Source: CAKSHC01 sp045595395
GTDB lineage: Bacteria; Bacillota; Clostridia; Oscillospirales; UMGS1783
DNA length: 64,000 nt
Assembly (NCBI GenBank): GCA_045595395.1
Contig: JAZOAH010000021.1
Coordinates: forward strand, 1 to 64,000
Direction of reading: 5' to 3'
Shown: positions 32,101-41,086 of the stretch, in pieces
Position numbering within the stretch: the first letter of the stretch is position 1
Layout: every line of letters starts with the position of its first letter
Program-made: the position numbers and the translations under genes
Notes under the pieces: generated by a model
Told to the model about the DNA's origin: nothing
Databases searched by the model: none
Seen by the model: the letters and a program-made list of their open reading frames with translations, nothing else

Positions 32101-34506
32101 TTATGCCTTATATTCTTCCATGATATAGCCTTCGATCACGTCACCCTCTTTGATGTCGTTATACTTTTCAAGGCTCATACCACATTCGTAACCTTCATTG
32201 ACTTCCTTGACATCATCCTTGAATCTCTTGAGAGAAGCCAGAGCGCCCTCGAAGATCACGACGTTGTCACGCAGCAGACGAACACTGCAGCCACGCTGGA
32301 TATTACCGTCGGTCACATAGCAGCCGCCGACCGAGCCGACGCCCGAGATCTTGATGACCTGACGGATCTCAGCATGACCGGTGACCTTTTCACGGTACTT
32401 GGGAGCGAGCATACCCTTAAGGGCAGCCTCGATCTCCTCAATGCACTCGTAAATGATACGGTAGGTGCGGATGTCGATCTTATTGCGGGCGGCGCTGTCA
32501 CGGGCAGGGGCATCGGGACGGACATTAAATCCGACGATGATGGCATTGGAGGCCATGGCCAGCATAACGTCGCTCTCATTGATGCCGCCGACAGCGGCGT
32601 GAATGACCTTGACTCGCACCTCTTCGTTGGAGAGCTTCTCCAGCGACTGGCGAACCGCCTCGGCCGAACCTTGGACGTCGGCCTTGACGATGATATTAAA
32701 GTCTTTGACAGCACCCTCCTGGATGCGAGCAAAGAGGTCATCGAGGGAAACGGCGGAGGAAGCGGTGAACTTCTCTTCCTTGGCCGAGAATTTGCGCTGC
32801 TCGACCAGTTCTCTGGCCATGCGCTCATCGGCAACGGCATGGAAAATGTCGCCGCCTTCAGGCACGCTGTCCAGGCCGACGATCTCGACCGGATCGGACG
32901 GGCCGGCTACCTTAACCGTGCGGCCGTGATCATCCATCATAACACGGACACGGCCGACAGCCGTACCGGCAATGATGGTGTCGCCATGATGCAGGGTACC
33001 GTTCTGGACCAGCACGGTGGCCACCGGGCCACGTCCTTTATCCAGACGAGCCTCGATAACGGTGCCCTTAGCGGCACGATCGGGGTTGGCCTTGAGTTCA
33101 CGCATCTCGGCAACCAGCAGGACATTCTCGAGCAGTTCTTCAATACCTTGGCGCTTGAGGGCCGAAACGGGCACGCAGATAACGTCGCCGCCCCACTCCT
33201 CAGGAACGAGATCGTATTCGGTCAGTGACTGCTTGACCTTATCGGGGTTGGCCCCCTCTTTATCCATTTTGTTGATGGCCACGATGATGGAAACACCGGC
33301 CGCCTTGGCATGGTTGATGGCCTCGACCGTCTGCGGCATGATACCGTCGTCGGCAGCCACCACCAGAATGGCGATATCGGTGACCTGAGCGCCACGGGCA
33401 CGCATGGTGGTGAAGGCCTCATGGCCGGGGGTATCCAGAAAGGTGATGTCCTGGCCGGAAATGGTAACCTTATACGCACCGATGTGCTGGGTGATACCGC
33501 CCGCCTCGCCTGCCGTTACATTGGCGTCACGGATGGCATCGAGCAGACTGGTCTTACCATGGTCAACGTGACCCATAACGACCACAACGGGGTTACGGGG
33601 CTGGAGGTTTTCATCCATATCCTCGCTCTCGTCGATGAGCTTTTCTTCGATGGTGACGACCTCTTCCTTGGTGACCTTAGCGCCGAATTCCTCGGCAACG
33701 AGGGCGGCCGCATCAAACTCGATGGTCTGATTGGCGGCGGCCATGATACCCAGCTCCATCAGTTTCTTGATGATCTGAGCGTTGGTGGCATGAAGCTTGG
33801 CAGCCAGATCGTAAACCACGATCTCCTCGCCGATGACGACCTGGAGCTGAGGACGCTTGGCACGCTCGGCCTCCAGACGCTTGATCTTCTCAGCCTCGGT
33901 CTCCTTACGGCCCTTCTGACGGCGGTTGTTGCCGCCCTGCTTTTTGAGCTTCTGGAACTGCTTGCCCAGATCTCTCGCCTTTTCGGGGGTGAGGTCTTCC
34001 AGCTTCTGATCGTATTTGGACAGATCGACGGTGACCGAACGGGTATCAACATACCGCTTTTCGACCTGACCGCGTTCCTGGCGTTCGCCCGTCTTCTTCT
34101 TTTTCATGGGCGGACCGGAGATGGTCTGCGTCGCACCCGGGGTGGGGCCTTTGCGCTCAGGGGCCGGAGTCGGTTGCGGCTTGGGCGCAGGCTTAGGCTC
34201 GGGCTTGGGCGCCGGCTTGGGTGCCGGCTTAGGTGCCGGCTTAGGGGCCGGCTTTGGTGCCGGCTTGGATGCGGCGGCATGAGCCTTGGGCGCATTGAGA
34301 GCCTCCATATATTGGGCAATGTTCTCATGGCCGTGCTTGGCGGTGATGACCTCAAAGAGGATATCCAGCTCCTTTGCGGTTATCGGCGCCATATGGTTTT
34401 TCGGGCGGGTCGAATACTGTTCCAACAGATCCATGATCTCGTTGTTCGAGATACCAATATCCTTCCCAAATTCATGAACTTTATATTTTAACGGTGTATC
34501 ACTCAC
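32101..34506 (-). CDS. infB: translation initiation factor IF-2
   Basis: 801 residues. A short N-terminal IF2_N-like region is followed by a lysine/proline/alanine repeat (about residues 78-110, PKPA units), a second IF2_N domain near 230, and the GTPase core with GHVDHGKT, DTPGHEAF and NKMDKE. Domains II to IV complete the protein. IF-2 brings initiator tRNA to the 30S subunit. The PKPA repeat is a low-complexity linker and may vary in length between strains. Confidence 0.97.
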   Translation of the reverse strand: MSDTPLKYKVHEFGKDIGISNNEIMDLLEQYSTRPKNHMAPITAKELDILFEVITAKHGHENIAQYMEALNAPKAHAAASKPAPKPAPKPAPKPAPKPAPKPEPKPAPKPQPTPAPERKGPTPGATQTISGPPMKKKKTGERQERGQVEKRYVDTRSVTVDLSKYDQKLEDLTPEKARDLGKQFQKLKKQGGNNRRQKGRKETEAEKIKRLEAERAKRPQLQVVIGEEIVVYDLAAKLHATNAQIIKKLMELGIMAAANQTIEFDAAALVAEEFGAKVTKEEVVTIEEKLIDESEDMDENLQPRNPVVVVMGHVDHGKTSLLDAIRDANVTAGEAGGITQHIGAYKVTISGQDITFLDTPGHEAFTTMRARGAQVTDIAILVVAADDGIMPQTVEAINHAKAAGVSIIVAINKMDKEGANPDKVKQSLTEYDLVPEEWGGDVICVPVSALKRQGIEELLENVLLVAEMRELKANPDRAAKGTVIEARLDKGRGPVATVLVQNGTLHHGDTIIAGTAVGRVRVMMDDHGRTVKVAGPSDPVEIVGLDSVPEGGDIFHAVADERMARELVEQRKFSAKEEKFTASSAVSLDDLFARIQEGAVKDFNIIVKADVQGSAEAVRQSLEKLSNEEVRVKVIHAAVGGINESDVMLAMASNAIIVGFNVRPDAPARDSAARNKIDIRTYRIIYECIEEIEAALKGMLAPKYREKVTGHAEIRQVIKISGVGSVGGCYVTDGNIQRGCSVRLLRDNVVIFEGALASLKRFKDDVKEVNEGYECGMSLEKYNDIKEGDVIEGYIMEEYKA

Positions 34507-34823
34507 TGTACTGCCTCCTTATTCTCCAATGCTGTGTCCAGCATCTTGCGAAAATTGTCATCCGAGACCGAGAAGATGCCGAAGGGCTTACAGCCGGTGG
34601 CATAACCTAGTTCGGACATGGTATAACCGACATCGATCGGATCCAAGCCCAGAGCCTTGCCCTGTTCCTCGATCAACCGTGCCGTGCGGGGCGAAATATC
34701 GCTGGCCGCATACAGGCCACGGCCCTTACCCTCACGCAGAGCGGCAAAGACCTCATCCCGACCGCGCAGCAGTTTACCGGCGCGGCGGGCCAGCCCGAGA
34801 TTTGACAAAAATTTATCCTTCAA
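34503..34823 (-). CDS. ylxQ: L7Ae-family ribosomal protein-like YlxQ
   Basis: 106 residues from a TTG start at 34823, chosen because AGGAG is about 11 nt upstream and the family begins near LSNLGLARRAGKLLRG. The ORF overlaps the stop of ylxR and its own stop overlaps infB by 4 bp. YlxQ belongs to the L7Ae/L30e/S12e K-turn-binding fold. It is found between ylxR and infB in most Firmicutes; its exact function is not established. Confidence 0.88.
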   Translation of the reverse strand: MKDKFLSNLGLARRAGKLLRGRDEVFAALREGKGRGLYAASDISPRTARLIEEQGKALGLDPIDVGYTMSELGYATGCKPFGIFSVSDDNFRKMLDTALENKEAVQ

Positions 34824-35085
34824 GCCCGGCCATCTCCTCTTCCAGCGCATCGTAGACCGTTTCGGGGATGGACGTTTCCAGCGAGCGGTCGATACGCTTG
34901 GATTTGCGTGCCTTTTTCAGGCATGCGGCACAGCGGCACAGATAAGCGCCTCGACCCGGCTTTTTGCCGGTCAGGTCGATGCTGATCTCGCCTTCGGGGC
35001 TTCTGACCACACGTACCAGTTCCATCTTCGGCTTACTCTCGCCGCAGCCGGCACACATACGCATGGGGGTTTTGCGTACCTTCAC
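34813..35085 (-). CDS. ylxR: YlxR (DUF448) RNA-binding protein
   Basis: About 90 residues. GTG 35085 is preferred over GTG 35091 because AAGGAGG ends only 1 nt before the latter. The fold is marked by MRMCAGCGESKPKMELVRVVR and GRGAYLCRCAACLKKA. DUF448 proteins bind RNA, and the Bacillus member has been linked to RNase P modulation. It lies between nusA and ylxQ. Confidence 0.9.
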   Translation of the reverse strand: MKVRKTPMRMCAGCGESKPKMELVRVVRSPEGEISIDLTGKKPGRGAYLCRCAACLKKARKSKRIDRSLETSIPETVYDALEEEMAGLEG

Positions 35086-35097
35086 GCTCACGCCTCC

Positions 35098-36177
35098 TTA
35101 GTTCTGACCGCTGAAGGCGGACAGGGGCTTGATGTCGACCTTATAGCCGGTCAGCTTAGCGGCCAGACGAGCGTTCTGACCCTCCTTGCCGATGGCAAGG
35201 GAGAGCTGATCGTCGTTGACGATGACCGAGCAGGTCTTTTTGCTCTCATCTGCCTGCGCCGACAGGACAACGGCAGGAGAAAGAGCGGCAGTAACATAGA
35301 GGGCGGGGTCGGCATTATATTTGATGATATCGATCTTTTCGCCCTTGATCTCATCAATGATGGTGGAGATACGGCTGCGGCGCTGACCGATGCAAGCACC
35401 AACCGGATCGACCGAGGGATCGTTGCTCATGACCGCAACCTTGGTGCGACTGCCGGCCTCACGGGCTACCGACATGATCTCGACGGTACCATCCTGCACC
35501 TCAGGCACTTCCATCTCGAACAGACGGCGAACCAGACCGGGATGGGTACGGGAGAGCAGCACCTCGTTGTAAACACGGCCGCGATCCTTCTCCTTGCGGC
35601 GGACCTCTACCACATAGACCTTGATGCGATCGCCCTCTCCGATGGTCTCACGAGGGATCATCTCACGCACCGGCAGCAGCATCTCGTAGCGGCCGATGCT
35701 CAGCACGGCGGCCTTGATCTTCAGGTCGATACGCTCAACAACGCCGGTGACGATCTCGCCCGTCTTTTCGGTAAACTCACGGGTCAGCGAGCCATAGACG
35801 GCCTCATTGATGCCCTGGACGATGACGTTCTTACCGACCTTGGCAGCGATACGGCCGAAGCGGCTGGGGTCGAGTTCGCTCTCGGCCACGTCGCCCAGTT
35901 TATATTTCTTGCTGATCTTTTTGGCTTCGTCGATATAGATCTCGGTCAGAGGATCAGCGACCTCTTCCACGACCGTCTTGCGTGTAAAGAATCGGACCGT
36001 TCTCTTCTCCTCGTCGAAAGCAGCGTCGATATTTTCGGGCTGCATATCCAGGTTCTTCTCCTTTTTGACGGCGGCGATGATGGCGGCCTTGATCTTTTCG
36101 AGCATGTATTCCTTCTTGATGCCCTTTTCCTTTTCCAGCAGGGTAAGCGCCTCGTAGAATTCGCTGTTTGCAGACAT
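35098..36177 (-). CDS. nusA: transcription elongation/termination factor NusA
   Basis: 359 residues from ATG 36177 with AGGAGGAA upstream. It contains the N-terminal RNA polymerase-binding domain, S1 (GEIVTGVVERID), KH1 (DPVGACIGQRRSRI) and KH2 (SLAIGKEGQNARLAAKLTGYKVDIKP). The C-terminal acidic repeats of E. coli NusA are absent, as is normal in Firmicutes. NusA controls pausing, termination and rRNA antitermination. Confidence 0.97.
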   Translation of the reverse strand: MSANSEFYEALTLLEKEKGIKKEYMLEKIKAAIIAAVKKEKNLDMQPENIDAAFDEEKRTVRFFTRKTVVEEVADPLTEIYIDEAKKISKKYKLGDVAESELDPSRFGRIAAKVGKNVIVQGINEAVYGSLTREFTEKTGEIVTGVVERIDLKIKAAVLSIGRYEMLLPVREMIPRETIGEGDRIKVYVVEVRRKEKDRGRVYNEVLLSRTHPGLVRRLFEMEVPEVQDGTVEIMSVAREAGSRTKVAVMSNDPSVDPVGACIGQRRSRISTIIDEIKGEKIDIIKYNADPALYVTAALSPAVVLSAQADESKKTCSVIVNDDQLSLAIGKEGQNARLAAKLTGYKVDIKPLSAFSGQN

Positions 36178-36193
36178 TTTTCTTTCTTCCTCC

Positions 36194-36652
36194 TTAAAAT
36201 TCAAACACAGTGGATGCTTTTGAAATATTTTTCTGTTCCACATTCACCACGGTACCGTTGCAATCAACGATGCAACGGCCCTCGCCATACTCGGTGAGGA
36301 TGCCGGTGAGTTCCTTTTTACCCTCGACGGCCTTGAACAGGCGCAGGCTGACCTTTTCACCCAGATAGGCTTCAAAGTGCCAATCCAGACGAAGGCGCCG
36401 CTCGATGCCGGGCGAGCAGACCTCGAAGATATAGGAGTGGCTGATGAAATCGGCCTCGTCGAGCGGATCGGACAGGGCACGGGAAACGACCTCACAATCA
36501 TCGGCCCCGATGCCGTTTTCGCTGTCAATGTAGATCCGCAGATAGTACTCGGTGCCTTCCTTGACAAACTCGGTGTCCCATATCTCGTAGCCTAAGCCTT
36601 GGACGATGGGCTTTGCCAATTCCAGCAATTTTTCGGCTGTATTGAGAGCCAC
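36194..36652 (-). CDS. rimP: ribosome maturation factor RimP
   Basis: 152 residues from GTG 36652; GGAGG is 7 nt upstream of this GTG but only 1 nt from ATG 36658. The RimP pattern is clear (LGYEIWDTEFVKEG, YLRIYID, VVSRALSDPLDEAD, EVCSPGIERRL). RimP is needed for 30S maturation and is the first gene of the nusA-infB operon. Confidence 0.93.
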   Translation of the reverse strand: MALNTAEKLLELAKPIVQGLGYEIWDTEFVKEGTEYYLRIYIDSENGIGADDCEVVSRALSDPLDEADFISHSYIFEVCSPGIERRLRLDWHFEAYLGEKVSLRLFKAVEGKKELTGILTEYGEGRCIVDCNGTVVNVEQKNISKASTVFEF

Positions 36653-36686
36653 AAACATACCTCCGTTTTCTCTTGTAAAATGCATT

Positions 36687-36718
36687 CAAGAGCAGGGCCG
36701 AAACCCTGCTCTTGACAT
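36687..36718 (-). promoter_or_regulatory. 5'-end hairpin of the rimP-nusA transcript
   Basis: CAAGAGCAGGG/CCCTGCTCTTG stem with a TTTCGG-type loop, just downstream of the predicted transcript start. It lacks a T run, so stabilisation or regulation is more likely than termination. Confidence 0.55.
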
Positions 36719-36728
36719 TACTGTAGAT

Positions 36729-36757
36729 AGTGTATCACATGAAATTGGAAAAATCAA
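36729..36757 (-). promoter_or_regulatory. rimP-nusA-infB operon promoter
   Basis: TTGATT (36752-36757), 17-nt spacer, TACACT (36729-36734) with extended TG. Confidence 0.65.
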
Positions 36758-36764
36758 GACTTTT

Positions 36765-38549
36765 TTACTGCTCGATTTTAATTTTGGAGCCTTCCAGTCC
36801 GGCGGCATCGTCCAGGCGGCAACCAAAGGCGCGGATGGTACGCAAGGTGCCGCAGCCACGCAAGCCGGCAACCATATTGACCTTGGTGTTGCTGATGTCC
36901 AGCGTTTCCAGGGTGGGCAACGAAATGAGGGGCGTCACGTCAGCAAGGGGGTTATCCGACACATTGAGGGTACGTAGAGTGCGGATACCATTGACGGCAT
37001 TGAGGGATTTGATATCGCAATCAACCAACGTCAATGATGTAACGCCTGTCTGACGCAGCGGAGAGAGGTCATTGATCTTGTTGCCGGAAAAATCGACGCT
37101 CAGCAAGCCGGTCAGTTTGGAGATGGCAGAGATATCGGTCAGGCCGCAGTTGATGGCAGTCAGCGATTGCAGCGACGAGAGGGTGGAAATGCCGCTGAGC
37201 GAGGTCAGCGTGTTGCCCGACAGATCGAGTTTGGTAAGTCCCGTCAATTTTCCGGCATCCATCAAAGAGGTGATCCGGTTATCGGCCACCGAAAGTTCGG
37301 TAACCGACTTATGTGCGCTGATGGACGACAGATCGCTGATCTGATTACCGACCAGGATCAAAGCAGTCAAACTTTCCAACTTATCCAATCCCTTGATCTC
37401 AGCCAGATTATTGTTGCACAGCGACAGGAATTTAAGACCTGTCATGCCGGCGAGCGGCTGGACGTTCTCGAGACCGTTATTATCCAGAGTCAGTTCGGTA
37501 ATTTGGGTGGCCATGGCGATCTCACGCAGGCGATCGCCGGTGACGGCGCAGTTATCCAGCGTGACCTTGCGCAGTGTCTGGATCTGGCCCAGCACCGAAA
37601 AGTCGCTGATGCTGCTCTCATTATACAGATGCACCTCAGACAGATTGGCAAATTCTTTAAGATCCTCCAGCGAGCGGATCGACTGGCTGGTGGAGATCTC
37701 CCAGGTATTGAACGAGGTGATCTTGTCGAGCATGGAATAGGTCAGTTTCTGCGATGAGGAAACGCCGAGGATGGCATGAGCCAGATAGGACACGGCCGAA
37801 TCCTTAAAGACATAGGCTGCGTTACCGTCACGCACGACATAGGTGACATCAAAGGGGGCGCTGATCAGGCCGGACGGTGACATGGCAAAGCCGCGCAGGG
37901 TCAGAGTGCCGTGTTCAACCTGGAAGGGCTCGCCATAGACCGACGATTTGACCGAGGGCTGACTGCCGTCGTTGGTATAGTAAATGGTGGCCCCTTCATT
38001 GGCCGACAGCTCTACCGTGATCGGTTCGCCGTAAGTACCTGCCTCGACCGAGAAGGTGACGTCACCGGGCTTGTTGCGGTCGATCTTGAGCAAAACATGC
38101 TCGTTGGTGATCTGGCGGGTAAACTCATAAGCGCCGTCGATATCGCCGCGCAAAGCCATGGCCTTGATCTTATGGGCATAAAATTCATAGGTAGCCGGAG
38201 AGAGGGTGATGCCACGCATAGCAGCCTCTTCCAACTGCTCGTATTGCCCCAGCATCTCATATGCCTTGCACAGGCCGATGCGGGCTTCGATCGAATCCTC
38301 CCTCGCCTTGAGCGCCTGCTCGTAATGCCCTATCGCTTTTTGATAATTTCCTTCGGCAAAGGCCGCATCTCCGTGCGAGAGTAGCTGATCGTGCGAGCCG
38401 ATGGCTCCGGTCGCCAGAGCGATAATGCCGAAGACCAGCACACCCAAGACCAGGCAGATGCCAAAACCGATGAAGAAGACCTGCATGAATTTTTTGGGAT
38501 CGATCTTATTTCCTTTTTCTAAAGACAAATCGTTAGGATTGGATTGCAT
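36765..38549 (-). CDS. membrane-anchored TPR / chitobiase-C-like / leucine-rich repeat protein
   Basis: 594 residues. A cytoplasmic N-terminus of about 20 residues is followed by one transmembrane helix (about 24-48). Next come TPR-like helices (HGDAAFAEGNYQKAIGHYEQALKA, about 55-110), a CHB_HEX_C-like beta domain (ATIYYTNDGSQPSVKSSVYGEPF, about 190-250) and about 13 internalin-type leucine-rich repeats from residue 300 to the end. The protein is probably exposed outside the cell with protein-binding repeats. The partner is unknown. It ends without a visible anchor other than the N-terminal helix. Confidence 0.85.
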   Translation of the reverse strand: MQSNPNDLSLEKGNKIDPKKFMQVFFIGFGICLVLGVLVFGIIALATGAIGSHDQLLSHGDAAFAEGNYQKAIGHYEQALKAREDSIEARIGLCKAYEMLGQYEQLEEAAMRGITLSPATYEFYAHKIKAMALRGDIDGAYEFTRQITNEHVLLKIDRNKPGDVTFSVEAGTYGEPITVELSANEGATIYYTNDGSQPSVKSSVYGEPFQVEHGTLTLRGFAMSPSGLISAPFDVTYVVRDGNAAYVFKDSAVSYLAHAILGVSSSQKLTYSMLDKITSFNTWEISTSQSIRSLEDLKEFANLSEVHLYNESSISDFSVLGQIQTLRKVTLDNCAVTGDRLREIAMATQITELTLDNNGLENVQPLAGMTGLKFLSLCNNNLAEIKGLDKLESLTALILVGNQISDLSSISAHKSVTELSVADNRITSLMDAGKLTGLTKLDLSGNTLTSLSGISTLSSLQSLTAINCGLTDISAISKLTGLLSVDFSGNKINDLSPLRQTGVTSLTLVDCDIKSLNAVNGIRTLRTLNVSDNPLADVTPLISLPTLETLDISNTKVNMVAGLRGCGTLRTIRAFGCRLDDAAGLEGSKIKIEQ

Positions 38550-38598
38550 ATCGTTTCACCTTCCTATACCGATATTATATCACAGAGCAGTCGTTGCG

Positions 38599-39963
38599 TC
38601 AATCACGCTCAAGAATGGGCACATAATCGTGCCGTCCTTCGATGGCCTTATAGGCCGGACGGATGATGCGATTGCCGGTGAGCAGTTCCTCTAAGCGGTG
38701 CGCACACCAACCCACCACACGTGCTGCGGCAAACAGCGGGGTGTTGAGTTCTTCGGGAATGCCGAGCATGCGATAGACGAAGCCGGAATACAGATCGACA
38801 TTGGCGCACATGGCCTTGCGGTCACCCTTGACCTCGAAAAAGACCTCAGGGGTCAGCCGTTCCACCGCTTCGATCAGTTCAAACTCATCGATCATATCCT
38901 TGATCAGCGCCAGCTCACGTGCGCTCTTTTTGAGCTGGACGGCACGAGGGTCGGACAGGGTGTAAATGGCATGGCCCATGCCGTAGATCAGACCCGAGCC
39001 GTCGCCGGCCTGCTTACGCACGATCTTGCACAGATACTCACGGATCTCTTCCTCGTCCTTCCAGTTCTTGACGTTGGCCTTGATCTCTTCGATCATATCC
39101 ACCACACGGGCGTTGGCGCCGCCGTGCTTGGGCCCCTTGAGCGAGCCGATGGCACCGGCAATAGCCGAATAGGTATCGGTGCCCGACGAGGTGAGTACAC
39201 GGGTGGTAAAGGTACTGTTGTTACCGCCACCGTGCTCCATGTGAAGGATCAGGCATAGGTCGAGCAGTTTGGCCTCGGCATCGGTGAATTTGGTGTCATC
39301 ACGTAGCATATAGAGAATACTCTCGGCCATGCTCTGTCCCTTTTGCGGATAATGGAAATAGAGTGAACTCTTATCATAATACCGCTTCTTGACCTGATAG
39401 GCCGACACGGCAATGGAGGGGATGCGGGCGATCAGGCTGATCGACTGCCGAATCACGTTCTCGATCTCAATGCTGGCCGCATTCTCATCATAGCCATACA
39501 GCGCCAGGACACTGCAAGCCATCTTGTTCATGACATCGGGCGAGGGCGCCTTCATGATCATATCTTCAACAAAGCCGTAGGGCAATTCTATGTATTGACC
39601 TAATAGGTCATTAAACTGCGCCAGCTCCTGTTTAGAAGGCAGATGACCGAAGAGAAGCAAAAAGGCAGTATCTTCAAACCCAAAACGGTCGGCCTTGCGG
39701 AAGCCCTGGATCAGATCTTCGACATTATAACCGCGATAGGTCAACTCACCCTCATGCGGGATGCGCTCGCCCTCGTTGAGCAGATAGCCGTGCACATTGC
39801 ACACATGGGTACAGCCGGCCACGACACCCGTTCCGTCGGTATTGCGCAAGCCACGCTTGACATTATATTGATCGTAATATTCCTGCGGGATGACGGCATC
39901 TTTTCGCAGGTTATCGCATAACTTTTCAATGAAACGTTCATCTTTGGTTTGATTGAGCAACAT
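38599..39963 (-). CDS. citrate synthase
   Basis: 454 residues with the long Clostridia-type N-terminus. The catalytic histidine region LILHMEHGGGNNSTFTTRVL, the active-site segment GSLKGPKHGGANARVV and VYGMGHAIYTLSDPRA (as IYGMGHAIY) are all present. It condenses oxaloacetate and acetyl-CoA to citrate, probably to make 2-oxoglutarate for glutamate in this anaerobe. Re-type citrate synthases are unrelated, so this is the Si-type. No neighbouring aconitase or isocitrate dehydrogenase is in the window. Confidence 0.95.
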   Translation of the reverse strand: MLLNQTKDERFIEKLCDNLRKDAVIPQEYYDQYNVKRGLRNTDGTGVVAGCTHVCNVHGYLLNEGERIPHEGELTYRGYNVEDLIQGFRKADRFGFEDTAFLLLFGHLPSKQELAQFNDLLGQYIELPYGFVEDMIMKAPSPDVMNKMACSVLALYGYDENAASIEIENVIRQSISLIARIPSIAVSAYQVKKRYYDKSSLYFHYPQKGQSMAESILYMLRDDTKFTDAEAKLLDLCLILHMEHGGGNNSTFTTRVLTSSGTDTYSAIAGAIGSLKGPKHGGANARVVDMIEEIKANVKNWKDEEEIREYLCKIVRKQAGDGSGLIYGMGHAIYTLSDPRAVQLKKSARELALIKDMIDEFELIEAVERLTPEVFFEVKGDRKAMCANVDLYSGFVYRMLGIPEELNTPLFAAARVVGWCAHRLEELLTGNRIIRPAYKAIEGRHDYVPILERD

Positions 39964-40054
39964 TCCACTGCCTCCTTGTCTAGGGTATTATCACTATATT
40001 ATACTGTATTTTTCCTTAACACACAAGCCTATTTTAGAAATTTCGAGGTGCCCC

Positions 40055-41032
40055 ATGAAAAAGATCCTATTTCCTCTCCTGTGCTCCTTTCTGCTCCTGC
40101 TTCTTCTTCCCTTCCTTTTATCCAAAGGATGGACAGCCTCTTTGGCCGAGTATCGGCCCTCGACCGTCGATTCGGCAACGACCGATACCACCGAGGTGCT
40201 CCTGCCGGTATTGGTCGACGACACCGTTAAGCACCTACCCCTGACCCAATACCTATGCGGCGTGGTGGCGGCCGAAATGCCGGCCTCCTATGCCCCCGAA
40301 GCCCTCAAGGCTCAGGCGGTGGCCGCCTGCTCCTACATGGTCTACCGCTGCGAGAACGACCCCGATGCCCCCGAGCACAAGGGGGCTTGGGTCTGCAACG
40401 ATCCCAGCCATTGCAAGGGCTATCTGACCCAGGCGCAGATGAAGCAGACCTGGGGCGAGGACAATTATGCCCAATATTACGCCAAGATCGCCTCGGCGGT
40501 CGGGGCGGTGACGGGACAGATCCTGACCTATGAGGGAGAGCCGGTCAACGCCGTCTTTCACGCCGTCAGCGGCGGTGTCACCGAAAGGGCGGCCGATGTA
40601 TGGGGCCAGGATGTTCCCTATCTGCAGGCAGTCGAAAGCTTTGTCGATGTCAATGCCGCCCAATACCTATCCAGCGTCGAATTTACCTCCAGCCAGTTAT
40701 ATGACCTACTCTCCATCATTGCCCCAAATCTGGATGACAGCCTGACCGTTGGTGAGATCACCCGAACCGAGTCGGGCGGGGTGCGCACAGCCGTCATCGG
40801 CGGGGTGTCCTTTACCGGCGTGCAGCTGCGCAGCGCCCTCTCGCTTCGCAGTACCAATTTTGAGATCAGCCGAAAAGACGGCCTTTTCACCTTTACCGTC
40901 AAGGGCTACGGCCACTGCGTCGGCATGAGCCAATACGGTGCCGGCCAGTTGGCGGCGGGCGGCATGAATTATGAGGAGATCTTAAAAACCTATTACACCG
41001 ATGTTGAGATCGAAACCTACACCTTTTCTTGA
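40055..41032 (+). CDS. spoIID: stage II sporulation protein D
   Basis: 325 residues from ATG 40055 with GAGGTG upstream; the longer frame includes the citrate synthase leader. An N-terminal transmembrane helix (about 5-22) is followed by the SpoIID amidase-enhancer domain: VAAEMPASYAPEALKAQAVAACSY, VNAVFHAVSGGVTE and the closing GYGHCVGMSQYGAGQLAAGG. SpoIID is a lytic transglycosylase that removes glycan stems during engulfment, together with SpoIIM and SpoIIP. A SpoIIQ-like gene lies 3 kb away. Confidence 0.94.
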   Translation: MKKILFPLLCSFLLLLLLPFLLSKGWTASLAEYRPSTVDSATTDTTEVLLPVLVDDTVKHLPLTQYLCGVVAAEMPASYAPEALKAQAVAACSYMVYRCENDPDAPEHKGAWVCNDPSHCKGYLTQAQMKQTWGEDNYAQYYAKIASAVGAVTGQILTYEGEPVNAVFHAVSGGVTERAADVWGQDVPYLQAVESFVDVNAAQYLSSVEFTSSQLYDLLSIIAPNLDDSLTVGEITRTESGGVRTAVIGGVSFTGVQLRSALSLRSTNFEISRKDGLFTFTVKGYGHCVGMSQYGAGQLAAGGMNYEEILKTYYTDVEIETYTFS

Positions 41033-41057
41033 CGACATCGCCCGATAAGAGTATAAT
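41029..41057 (+). promoter_or_regulatory. AEC transporter promoter
   Basis: TTGACG (41029-41034), 17-nt spacer, TATAAT (41052-41057). The -35 overlaps the spoIID stop codon. Confidence 0.72.
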
Positions 41058-41086
41058 AGAACATCATATAGATAAAGGATGTCACT

